From contig NZ_JALNTW010000003.1 in NCBI RefSeq assembly GCF_023161665.1, positions 357,575 through 421,574 on the forward strand: a stretch of DNA of 64,000 nt. Direction: 5' to 3'. Shown piece by piece: positions 1-7,031 of this stretch (position 1 is its first letter; the number at the start of each line of letters is the position of its first letter). The stretch comes from Shewanella sp. 1CM18E (GTDB lineage: Bacteria; Pseudomonadota; Gammaproteobacteria; Enterobacterales; Shewanellaceae). The notes below the pieces were generated by a model that saw only the letters and a list, made by a program, of their open reading frames with translations, searched no databases and had not been told where the DNA came from. Both the position numbers and the translations under genes were made by a program.

Positions 1-1406
1 GTTGCTGGCGTTTGGCCTATAACTGGGAACTGCCTTTTTACCTTAGTTGGCACTTTGTCAGCCACTTGCATATTGGCTATCACGCCACTGGTGATCTCCG
101 GACTATGGATAAACATGCCCATTCCCACGCGGCAAACAAGTAAAGTGACCACTACGCTAGCGCCAATGCCTATGCCCATTTTAAGCAGTTGCGGCGGGCG
201 CAGTTTGAGTGACTTTTGAAACAGTGACGCTGTCAGTAGGGTAAGTACAAATAGATTCATCACTGCGGCAATAGAGTTAAACTTACCGGTAATAAAGCCC
301 GACATCACAAATAGTTGGAATAGATCCGCGGGCAGTTTTACCAAGTCCAACATAAATGGAATCGCCACATACACACTGCCAAATAGTGCCAACAGGCCAC
401 TAATTGATAGCGACGGAATACTGCTAATATCCACCGGCGTGCCGTTAAACCAGCCAGCAAAATACACAAATAGAATAACCGTAAGTTTGCCAATATTCGG
501 GAAGGTAAAGGCAATGGGCACTAAGATTTCAATCAAGGTGGCGCCATCTTCACACAGGTTGTCGTGCTCGCGCATCACTTGCTTACACTCTTCAACAATT
601 ACTGGAATAACAATAAAAATGTTACCGGTGGCAAAGGCGGTCACTAAGCTAGACTTTGAAATGCGTAGCGCTTGAGCGAAGGTAATTGGGGTGAGCGAGG
701 CCACAATCCATGGCAATACCCAAAAAGTCAGCAGCAAACACAGCACAAAATAACTGATTAAATATACCTGCATGCTGGCAAATTCATCGACTCCCATAGT
801 GCCTGCAGCAGAGGCTGACATAGCAAAAATACCAATAGGTAGAATTTTAACTAGGCCCTGAGTAATACGAGAAAAAATCTCCGAGCTGGTGTGCATAAAG
901 GTCAGTATTTGCTGTTTATGCTCACCTTGCATGCCAATAAGGGCAAGCCCCATGGCGATACTAAACACTACCATAGCGGGCACGTAACCGTCGGCCATCG
1001 ACTCAAACGGATTAGAGGGAATATACAGTTTAAAGTAATCGATGGGCGTAACAGGTTCTATGCTACTGGTACTAAAGAAAGACGCGGATTCGATGATCGG
1101 GAACGACAGTGGCACCAGTGCAATCATTACAATCGCCAGCAACCAAAGCAATAACATGATTAAGCCTGCTCGGCTAAAAATCAGTTTTGCGGTGCTTTTT
1201 TGTAGCTTACCAATACCGCCAACTAGCGACACCACAATATAAGGCAGAACCGTCATCTGCATCAGCAAAATAACGCTGGTGCCAATGGTGCCCATCCAGC
1301 CAACAGATTCACCAAAAAACAAGCCAACGCCAAAACCAACAAACATGGCAACTAACATCTGGGTTGAGCTGGTCATCGCGAGGACTTTTTTAAGCACAGG
1401 TTCCAT
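1..1406 (-). CDS. Dicarboxylate/amino acid:cation symporter (DAACS family), partial
   Basis: Secondary transporter of the inner membrane, expected to import C4-dicarboxylates or acidic amino acids with Na+ or H+. The frame is open from an ATG at 1406 to the window edge (about 468 codons). It shows many hydrophobic segments and, near the middle, the ATGNIFIV and LVPIAFTFPN stretches typical of the re-entrant substrate site of this family. Family members usually end near residue 430. Here, after the basic stretch LKLRPPQLLK, there is one more membrane segment (roughly codons 72-8 from the edge) and then a polar tail that leaves the window. I infer a C-terminal extension, possibly a fused periplasmic solute-binding domain. 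The substrate cannot be told from the sequence. Confidence 0.85.
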   Translation of the reverse strand, partial: MEPVLKKVLAMTSSTQMLVAMFVGFGVGLFFGESVGWMGTIGTSVILLMQMTVLPYIVVSLVGGIGKLQKSTAKLIFSRAGLIMLLLWLLAIVMIALVPLSFPIIESASFFSTSSIEPVTPIDYFKLYIPSNPFESMADGYVPAMVVFSIAMGLALIGMQGEHKQQILTFMHTSSEIFSRITQGLVKILPIGIFAMSASAAGTMGVDEFASMQVYLISYFVLCLLLTFWVLPWIVASLTPITFAQALRISKSSLVTAFATGNIFIVIPVIVEECKQVMREHDNLCEDGATLIEILVPIAFTFPNIGKLTVILFVYFAGWFNGTPVDISSIPSLSISGLLALFGSVYVAIPFMLDLVKLPADLFQLFVMSGFITGKFNSIAAVMNLFVLTLLTASLFQKSLKLRPPQLLKMGIGIGASVVVTLLVCRVGMGMFIHSPEITSGVIANMQVADKVPTKVKRQFPVIGQTPA

Positions 1407-1540
1407 CCTAAATTATTGTTTTTGTCTAAATGCGCAGGCTTGTGGCTAGCAGTGAGTAACTTAAAAATAAACATGACTCGCATTTATTATAGGTTTGCTA
1501 ACCATTAACTTTAAAGTGATATCGTTAAAAATACTGCATA

Positions 1541-2458
1541 TTATTTAACAGGTTGTATTTCTCCTAGTCGCTCAGCGGCTAAATCAATAAAGGCCCTGAC
1601 TTTTGGCGACAAGTGCTTACGGCTTGGATAAACCACGTAAACGTCGATTTCGGTATTGGGGCAGCTCTCAAACAGTATTTCTAAGCGATTATCATTAAGT
1701 GCCTCTTGCATGTAAAAGCTGGGTAGGCGGGCAATGCCGTGGCCAGCTAACACCATAGCCAATTGCATATCGCCGTTATTGCAGAGAATTTTTTGGCGTA
1801 TATCGACAAAAAACGGCTTGCCGTCAGTATCAACATAGTCCCAACGGCTAGGCTGTTTTAAGTTGGAATAGCAAATGCCGTTGTGAGTGGCTAGCTCTCT
1901 TGGGTGATGTGGCTTACCGTGGCGCGAAATATACTCTTTCGAGGCGACCGTATATGCCTTGCTGCTGTATATTTTACGGCAAATAAGGCTCGACTCTTCG
2001 AGCTGGGCTGAGGCACGTATCGCTAAGTCATAGCCATCGGCAATCACATCAGTGCGTTGATCGCTAAGTTCAAGCTCTAAGCTAACATTGGGATAACGCT
2101 TAATGTATTCAGAAATAATATCCTGCAGATGGTTTTGGGCAAAGCCCACCGGACAACTGAGCTTTAACACCCCCTTAGGGCTAACATTGTCTTGGGTGAT
2201 TAAGCCTACCGCCAGTTCAGCGTCGCTAATAAGTTGCAAGCACTGTTGATAATAGGCCTCGCCCTCAGGGGTTAAGCCTATCGAGCGGGTAGTACGGTTA
2301 AGTAAACGCACGCCAAGGCGAGTTTCCAGTTTATTGACCTCTTTACTTACATAAGAGGTGGAGTGGCCTAAGGCTTCTGCTGCTGCCGAGAAACCGCCGC
2401 TTTTCACCACTTGTGCAAAAATCACTATGCCATCAAACAGTTTATTTATTGTCACCAA
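1541..2458 (-). CDS. LysR family transcriptional regulator
   Basis: A 305-residue LTTR. The N-terminal winged HTH (about residues 8-67, FSAAAEALGHSTSYVSKEVN) is followed by the substrate-binding fold. It is of the PtrR/DsdC-like group, in which the binding domain begins with GVLKLSCPVGF. The frame begins at TTG (2458) immediately followed by GTG (2455). No ATG is available close by, so the exact start is uncertain. It is divergent from the FMN reductase at 2650 with 191 bp between them, the usual arrangement of an LTTR and its target. I infer control of that reductase; the inducer is unknown. Confidence 0.88.
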   Translation of the reverse strand: MVTINKLFDGIVIFAQVVKSGGFSAAAEALGHSTSYVSKEVNKLETRLGVRLLNRTTRSIGLTPEGEAYYQQCLQLISDAELAVGLITQDNVSPKGVLKLSCPVGFAQNHLQDIISEYIKRYPNVSLELELSDQRTDVIADGYDLAIRASAQLEESSLICRKIYSSKAYTVASKEYISRHGKPHHPRELATHNGICYSNLKQPSRWDYVDTDGKPFFVDIRQKILCNNGDMQLAMVLAGHGIARLPSFYMQEALNDNRLEILFESCPNTEIDVYVVYPSRKHLSPKVRAFIDLAAERLGEIQPVK

Positions 2459-2649
2459 TGCCGCCTATTAACAGTTATATGGAAATAGTTATTATCTTTT
2501 TAGGTTATTAATCTTTATTCGTCACTAATATACACTGCTCTACATCGGGTTGTCGCTCAAAAGTTAATCTTTAGCTTGCAGCAGAGTACGGCAATTGAAC
2601 CTAATATCTTTGCAGGCTTTACCTGTAATAACTGTATAGAGAGCACATT

Positions 2650-3174
2650 ATGAAACTATTAGCCTTTGCAGCCAGCAGCAGTACTAAATCAATTAACAAG
2701 CAACTTGCCGCTTATGCTGCGTCACAAGTTGCCGGAGCAGACGTTGAAATCCTCGATATCAACGATTACGAAATGCCTCTCTTTAGCCAAGACCGCGAAG
2801 AAGAGTTAGGCCAGCCTGAGCAAGCACAAAAGTTTTTTGCCAAGTTGGGTGAAGCAGACGCCATTATTATCTCGTTTGCCGAGCATAACGGCTCATACAC
2901 GGCGGCTTACAAGAACTTGTTTGACTGGACATCACGTATCGACATGAAAGTGTTCCAAAACAAGCCAATGGTATTGCTAGCTACTTCACCAGGCCCTGGC
3001 GGCGCAGCAACAGTATTAACTGCAGCTGCTGGTTCAGCGCCATATTTTGCGGCCGATGTTAAAGCGACCCTGTCTATTCCAAGCTTTTTCGATAACTTCG
3101 ATATGGAAGCACAAGCGCTACGTAACCCAGAGTTACAATCAGCACTGCTTGAAGCACTAAGCAATTTGAAATAG
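2650..3174 (+). CDS. NADPH-dependent FMN reductase family protein
   Basis: A 174-residue flavodoxin-like reductase. The N-terminus AFAASSSTKSINKQLA is the phosphate/FMN-binding loop (normally GS.R..S), then the middle SFAEHNGSYTAAYKNLFDW corresponds to the P.YN.s.pg.lKn.iDw block of the family, and SPGPGGA follows. It is probably a cytosolic homodimer that reduces FMN or quinones with NAD(P)H. The start ATG is preceded by AGAGAGC. It is divergent from a LysR gene that may regulate it. The exact electron acceptor is not readable. Confidence 0.85.
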   Translation: MKLLAFAASSSTKSINKQLAAYAASQVAGADVEILDINDYEMPLFSQDREEELGQPEQAQKFFAKLGEADAIIISFAEHNGSYTAAYKNLFDWTSRIDMKVFQNKPMVLLATSPGPGGAATVLTAAAGSAPYFAADVKATLSIPSFFDNFDMEAQALRNPELQSALLEALSNLK

Positions 3175-3194
3175 CGCTAAAGCGTTAAGCAAAA

Positions 3195-3223
3195 AATAAG
3201 CCTGACATCATGTCAGGCTTATT
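3195..3223. terminator. Bidirectional intrinsic terminator
   Basis: A 13-bp perfect inverted repeat (AATAAGCCTGACA / TGTCAGGCTTATT) with a 3-nt loop. It has an A-run on its left, which reads as a U-run on the minus strand, and TTGTTTT on its right. It lies between the convergent ends of the FMN reductase (3174) and the GGDEF gene (3257). Confidence 0.85.
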
Positions 3224-3256
3224 GTTTTATCAGCAGTTTCCGTCTTAGGGTAAGCG

Positions 3257-5080
3257 TTATACTCTTGCCTCAGTGGTTTGGCTGCCCATGGCACTGTTAG
3301 CCTGTTTATTGCGTTTAAATTCAGCAATACCATCTGAGAATATGGTCACTCGATTACGGCCGGTTTTTTTCGATACATACATAGCATGGTCACTGTCGGC
3401 TATCATTTTATCTAGGTTTGTTCCCGACAAGCTAAAGTCTGTTACTCCAAAGCTGGCGCTAATCGCAAACTCAAAGCCCGAACCGTTACTGTCGATAGCG
3501 GCAATTAACTTACGGTACTCTTCTGCCAATTGCGCGGCGGTATTAACGTCACAACTGGGTAAGAAAATACAAAACTCTTCGCCGCCTAGGCGGGCAAACA
3601 GGTCGCTTTTGCGGCTGTGGGCTTGGCAGACTTGAGCGACTTGTTTTAACACCCAATCACCGGTGGCATGGCCGTAGGTGTCATTAATGCTTTTAAACTT
3701 ATCTAAATCAAACAAAATGCAACTGGCGGCTTGTTGATTCTTGCTGCAGTAGTCAATGGCATTTAATGCCTGTTGGGTAAAGTGGCCGCGGTTATGTACC
3801 TTAGTCAGTGCATCATACTCCGCCAGCAATTTTAAGCGCTTTTGAGTGGTACGTGATTTATACACCATGCCAGCCAATAGCAGTATCGACACCGTCAGCA
3901 GTGAAATAAACAAGCGGTTATTTTCGGTTTCACTGCGGCTGAGTTTTTGCTCCAAGCGCAGTAAACGGTTTTGGTCATCCAGTAGCTTTATCTGGTTTTT
4001 TTGCTCTGTAGCCTGATGCTGCGCAAGCTGAAATGCTAAATGCTTGGTTTTAACTTCATCTAAATAGGCTTTATCGGCTGCGGCGTACTCTTGATGATAT
4101 GCCAAGGCTTGCTGGTGCTCACCACGAGATTCAGCAATTTGAAATAGAATGTTATAAGCGGTGACTGACGGTTTATTTGAGCCAATACCCTTAGACTGTT
4201 CGAGTGTTTTTAACGCATAGCTTTCTGATTCAGGCTGGTTACTATTCTTATGGTGAGCATGGGCTAATAATGAATAGTAACGAGCTAGAGCTGGCGCGTA
4301 TTTTGTGGCTGTTAATGATTCAAGCTGCTTTTCTAGCGTGGCTATCGCTTGTAGTGGTTGGTTGTTATCTAAATATAGTTCAGCTAAATAGCTATAAATG
4401 GCGCTTTCCATCACCACTTCGTTGCTCTGCTGGCAGGCTTGCAAGCCTTGGGCTATTTGCGGTGAGTCTTCACTGAGCTGGCCCAGTTTAAATTGGGATT
4501 CTAAGGCGAGCTGTTTAGCAAAACATAGTGTTCGTTTGTCGTCAGTTAACTTGTCTAATTTTTGGGCGTAGCTTAAACCTAATTTATATTGTCCCAGTTG
4601 GTTATAAAAAATTGCGGCAATAGCAAACGCTCTTTCATTTAGGCTGTTATCTGCAATCGTAGGTAAACTATTTAATGCGCTAGAGAGATGAGATAATCCA
4701 TCAGGCCAATTTTTTGATATAGCATATGTATTCACTATTGAGAGGTTTGCTTTTAGCTTTATTTGCTCGCCAGCTTCAGAGTTTAAAAGCTGTTTATAAA
4801 TCTTTAGAGCTTCATTGAATTGCCCCTTGAAAGATAAGCTGTATGCTCTTAAATATTTTAAATGGTATTTCTGCTGCTTAGACATATGTTGCTCATGTCT
4901 GTTCAGCTCCTCAATCACCTCAATAAACTTTAACGGATTCTGGCTTCTAACTTCATTCGCTTCAGTAAATAATCGTGAGAGTTCATCGTCAGGAATAGCC
5001 CAGCAATGGCTAACAAATAGATAGCTAACGAGACAAATAAATTTGCCTCGCTTTATTATATTGCTAATAGCATTAAGCAT
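3257..5080 (-). CDS. TPR-containing membrane diguanylate cyclase (GGDEF)
   Basis: It predicts synthesis of cyclic di-GMP from two GTP. The architecture is a signal peptide ending near CWAIPDD, a helical TPR-like periplasmic region of about 350 residues, a coiled coil, one membrane segment (LFISLLTVSILLLAGMVY), then a cytoplasmic GGDEF domain. The active motif GGEEF is intact, and an RxxD inhibitory site (RKSD) stands exactly five residues before it, so product inhibition is expected. I place the start at ATG 5080. A TTG six bases upstream is in frame but weaker. The ATG overlaps the stop of the candidate borosin precursor (ATGCTTAA), suggesting translational coupling. Why a cyclase sits at the end of this block is unknown. 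Confidence 0.9.
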   Translation of the reverse strand: MLNAISNIIKRGKFICLVSYLFVSHCWAIPDDELSRLFTEANEVRSQNPLKFIEVIEELNRHEQHMSKQQKYHLKYLRAYSLSFKGQFNEALKIYKQLLNSEAGEQIKLKANLSIVNTYAISKNWPDGLSHLSSALNSLPTIADNSLNERAFAIAAIFYNQLGQYKLGLSYAQKLDKLTDDKRTLCFAKQLALESQFKLGQLSEDSPQIAQGLQACQQSNEVVMESAIYSYLAELYLDNNQPLQAIATLEKQLESLTATKYAPALARYYSLLAHAHHKNSNQPESESYALKTLEQSKGIGSNKPSVTAYNILFQIAESRGEHQQALAYHQEYAAADKAYLDEVKTKHLAFQLAQHQATEQKNQIKLLDDQNRLLRLEQKLSRSETENNRLFISLLTVSILLLAGMVYKSRTTQKRLKLLAEYDALTKVHNRGHFTQQALNAIDYCSKNQQAASCILFDLDKFKSINDTYGHATGDWVLKQVAQVCQAHSRKSDLFARLGGEEFCIFLPSCDVNTAAQLAEEYRKLIAAIDSNGSGFEFAISASFGVTDFSLSGTNLDKMIADSDHAMYVSKKTGRNRVTIFSDGIAEFKRNKQANSAMGSQTTEARV

Positions 5081-5348
5081 TCGCAATAAGCTTTACTTCA
5101 TCAGCATCTTCTGCTGGTGACTCTTCTGATTCATCTTGTTTAGGCTCATCTTCAGCTGGAAAGAAAACGCAATATATATCAGGGCAAATATCTAATTCTT
5201 TTTTTAATTCAATCAGCTCATTTTTACTAAGGCTTTGTTTTGTTCTTTCATCTAAATTGCTTTCATTGATAGCAATTTGCTGTTGTTCAAAGCTTTGCAG
5301 ACTTGCATCTTGGCCCATACGTTCCAGCAGTTGAATGATGTTTGACAT
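5073..5348 (-). CDS. Candidate split-borosin precursor peptide
   Basis: A 91-residue protein lying just downstream of the borosin-type methyltransferase. The N-terminal ~50 residues are helical and contain MGQDASL at 11-17, closely resembling from memory the GQDA-containing binding domain at the start of S. oneidensis SonA. They end in a charged helix (ELIELKKEL, 44-52). A short hydrophobic stretch follows, IYCVFFP at 58-64, where SonA carries its methylated core. Unlike SonA, it continues with a ~27-residue acidic tail (66-84 rich in D/E) ending in KLIANA. Cys55 and Cys60 flank the core. The RBS AAGGAA stands seven bases before the ATG. Its role as methyltransferase substrate is inferred from position and the N-terminal pattern. 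The alternative is a small acidic protein of unknown role. Confidence 0.72.
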   Translation of the reverse strand: MSNIIQLLERMGQDASLQSFEQQQIAINESNLDERTKQSLSKNELIELKKELDICPDIYCVFFPAEDEPKQDESEESPAEDADEVKLIANA

Positions 5349-5391
5349 ACTATTTCCTTGTTGATTGTCGTTTATGGTTTTCTATTTTCTC

Positions 5392-5419
5392 TTTCTTCTT
5401 TCTTCTTTCTTCTTTCTTA
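5392..5419 (-). repeat. Heptanucleotide tandem repeat upstream of the precursor
   Basis: Four head-to-tail copies of a 7-mer (TTTCTTC on the plus strand, GAAGAAA on the transcribed strand), the last one changed at its final base. It lies in the untranslated gap between the methyltransferase stop (5509) and the precursor start (5348), about 45 bases before the start codon. The purine-rich transcript could affect translation, and the copy number could vary by slippage. Both are inferences. Confidence 0.8.
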
Positions 5420-5508
5420 GGAAGGACTTACCAGCTTACGGAAACCTACCTTTTAGCTTTTGTTAATCCGTTTCTTTATCTACTTCTTTATCAACTTGTT
5501 GATTTAAT

Positions 5509-6333
5509 TCATTCACTATTTGCTTCAGCTAGCACATCATTTTGCTCAGCTAGCAGTTGGGCTTCTATTTGCGCTAGGCGGTCTAATACCGCTTGGTTAG
5601 GCTGCATCTTTTGGCTGGGCGGAATTACCAGAGTGGTGTGCATGTAAATATCAGCATCGGCCAGTTCTGCTAGGGTGAGTGTTTGCTTACGTACTGTGTC
5701 TATGGGCAGTACGGCGGCTTCATATAAAATCACCTGATGCTCAAGTGGGTAGTCTTTATTGAGAAGTTCAATCAGTACTTGGCGGTGCGCCGCACCCGTA
5801 GCAAACTTGGTTAGGCTTTTATCACCAGCAAGGCCGATTTGCCACAGCACTAGGTAACATGAGGGGTCAAAGCGGCGCTGGTAGAACATAAATTGGCTGG
5901 CTTCAAACTGCTGGCAACCATATTGGCCGGGATCTATGCCTAAATCAGCAATCAGGCAGTCTTCTGCCGATATGCCCGGTACCATGACAGCGTGAAAACC
6001 CTCAGCCTTGGCTATTTCGATTGATTTATGCGGCGCGTGGGCGAATACCCCGGGATGACCATAAAATGCACCGACGACTTTTTTGCCGGCGCGCACTTCG
6101 GTCATAATCGCATCGACCATTTCACGGTAGGTAATATGGCGAGATTTTCCTGGCTGATAAAAGCCTTGCAGTGAGCGCACGTCGGAGTGCATCTCTTGCA
6201 ACCAGAGCTCAACGATGCCGTTAGACATGCCAGAAAATACCACATCGGCCTGTTCTATATAGCTTTTTGCTAACGGGCAAATATGTGCCCCTAAAGTCAT
6301 TCCAATCCCAACACACGCTAAACTACCTGACAT
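5509..6333 (-). CDS. Borosin-type peptide backbone alpha-N-methyltransferase
   Basis: A 274-residue SAM-dependent enzyme of the tetrapyrrole-methylase fold. It begins GSLACVGIGM (the usual SLxCVGtG start) and contains YGHPGVF at 91-97 and PGISAEDCLIADLGIDPG. It carries FEASQFMFYQRRFDP and the hydrophobic VIPPSQK end. Tyr59, Arg65, Tyr69 and Tyr91 fit the conserved Tyr/Arg/Tyr cluster that catalyses amide methylation in OphMA and SonM. Known homologues methylate backbone amides of a peptide. Because the precursor is a separate gene directly downstream, this is a split system. RBS AAAGGG precedes the ATG. A cobalt-precorrin methylase is unlikely: no cobalamin synthesis genes are nearby and the substrate-clamp motifs are of the borosin type. 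Confidence 0.88.
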   Translation of the reverse strand: MSGSLACVGIGMTLGAHICPLAKSYIEQADVVFSGMSNGIVELWLQEMHSDVRSLQGFYQPGKSRHITYREMVDAIMTEVRAGKKVVGAFYGHPGVFAHAPHKSIEIAKAEGFHAVMVPGISAEDCLIADLGIDPGQYGCQQFEASQFMFYQRRFDPSCYLVLWQIGLAGDKSLTKFATGAAHRQVLIELLNKDYPLEHQVILYEAAVLPIDTVRKQTLTLAELADADIYMHTTLVIPPSQKMQPNQAVLDRLAQIEAQLLAEQNDVLAEANSE

Positions 6334-6352
6334 GGTTACCCTTTATTATTTT

Positions 6353-6382
6353 TATATATTTAACTGGCGCTCTAAAGCTCAA
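6353..6382 (-). promoter_or_regulatory. Possible sigma-70 promoter upstream of the methyltransferase
   Basis: Reading leftward, TTGAGC (6382-6377) and TATATA (6358-6353) are separated by 18 bp, about 20 bp before the methyltransferase start. With a 106-bp gap after the acetyltransferase gene, the methyltransferase may have its own promoter. It is a motif match only. Confidence 0.35.
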
Positions 6383-6439
6383 GGCTATGTATGTGTAGTG
6401 GCCTTTCAGAAAGAGAAGATAACAGCTTGTTGCGATATT

Positions 6440-7018
6440 TTAAATATTATGTTTCCAGCTGGGGTGGCTATTCGTTGAGTTTATGAATGCTGCAATAGCA
6501 TGGTCACTTTGTTTATAGCAACTAGCTTGGCCTGTAGTTGGATCTAAGTTATTTATATCTATGCAGTAATTGAGTTTCTGGGCAATTCTTAAAATTGCTT
6601 TGTTCTCTGGTAGAAACATTGAATACATTTTATTGAGTTTTAGGTGTCGTAAGCCGTATTCAGTAAGCGCGCCAATTGACTCAAATGCTATGTGCTTTCT
6701 ATAAGCATTAGGGATAAGCATTATTCCAAACTCTGCGTGTTGAGTGTTTTGTTTGTTTTTGCTGATGTTTTGTATGCCTAATACCTCACCTGTCTCTAGT
6801 TCTGAAATAACCCAAACCAATAGTAATGGTTTGGGCTTTTGAGTGAGTTTTAGTGTTGTGTAAAAGCATTTTTCTGCCTTTGTAGGGCTCAATGGTTGAC
6901 TGATGTTTTTCATTACAATGGGATCGGTATACAAGGAGCAATACAAGTCTTTATCCCGTTCATCGAGTAAGCGCATGGATAGTCGTTCGGTTTGAAATTG
7001 ATGTGCTGAGTTAGCCAT
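6440..7018 (-). CDS. GNAT family N-acetyltransferase (RimJ/RimL-like)
   Basis: A 192-residue acetyltransferase that uses acetyl-CoA. It begins TERLSMRLLDERDKDLYCSLY, typical of the Acetyltransf_3 subgroup. It continues with AEFGIMLIPNAYRKHIAFESIGALTEY, where the RKxxAxE stretch occupies the CoA pyrophosphate loop (normally R/QGxGxG/A), and ends with the NKAILRIAQKLNY block. It starts 13 bases after the protease stop with AGAGAG as RBS, so the two are almost certainly cotranscribed. The substrate is unknown. In this setting it might acetylate the processed borosin, but a ribosomal protein or small amine is equally possible. Confidence 0.85.
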   Translation of the reverse strand: MANSAHQFQTERLSMRLLDERDKDLYCSLYTDPIVMKNISQPLSPTKAEKCFYTTLKLTQKPKPLLLVWVISELETGEVLGIQNISKNKQNTQHAEFGIMLIPNAYRKHIAFESIGALTEYGLRHLKLNKMYSMFLPENKAILRIAQKLNYCIDINNLDPTTGQASCYKQSDHAIAAFINSTNSHPSWKHNI

Positions 7019-7031
7019 GGTGTCTCTCTAA

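Noticed and set aside
5509..6333. Cobalt-precorrin or uroporphyrin methyltransferase
   Set aside because: The fold family is shared, but the FEASQFMF and catalytic Tyr/Arg pattern plus the adjacent small precursor fit borosins. No tetrapyrrole genes are near.
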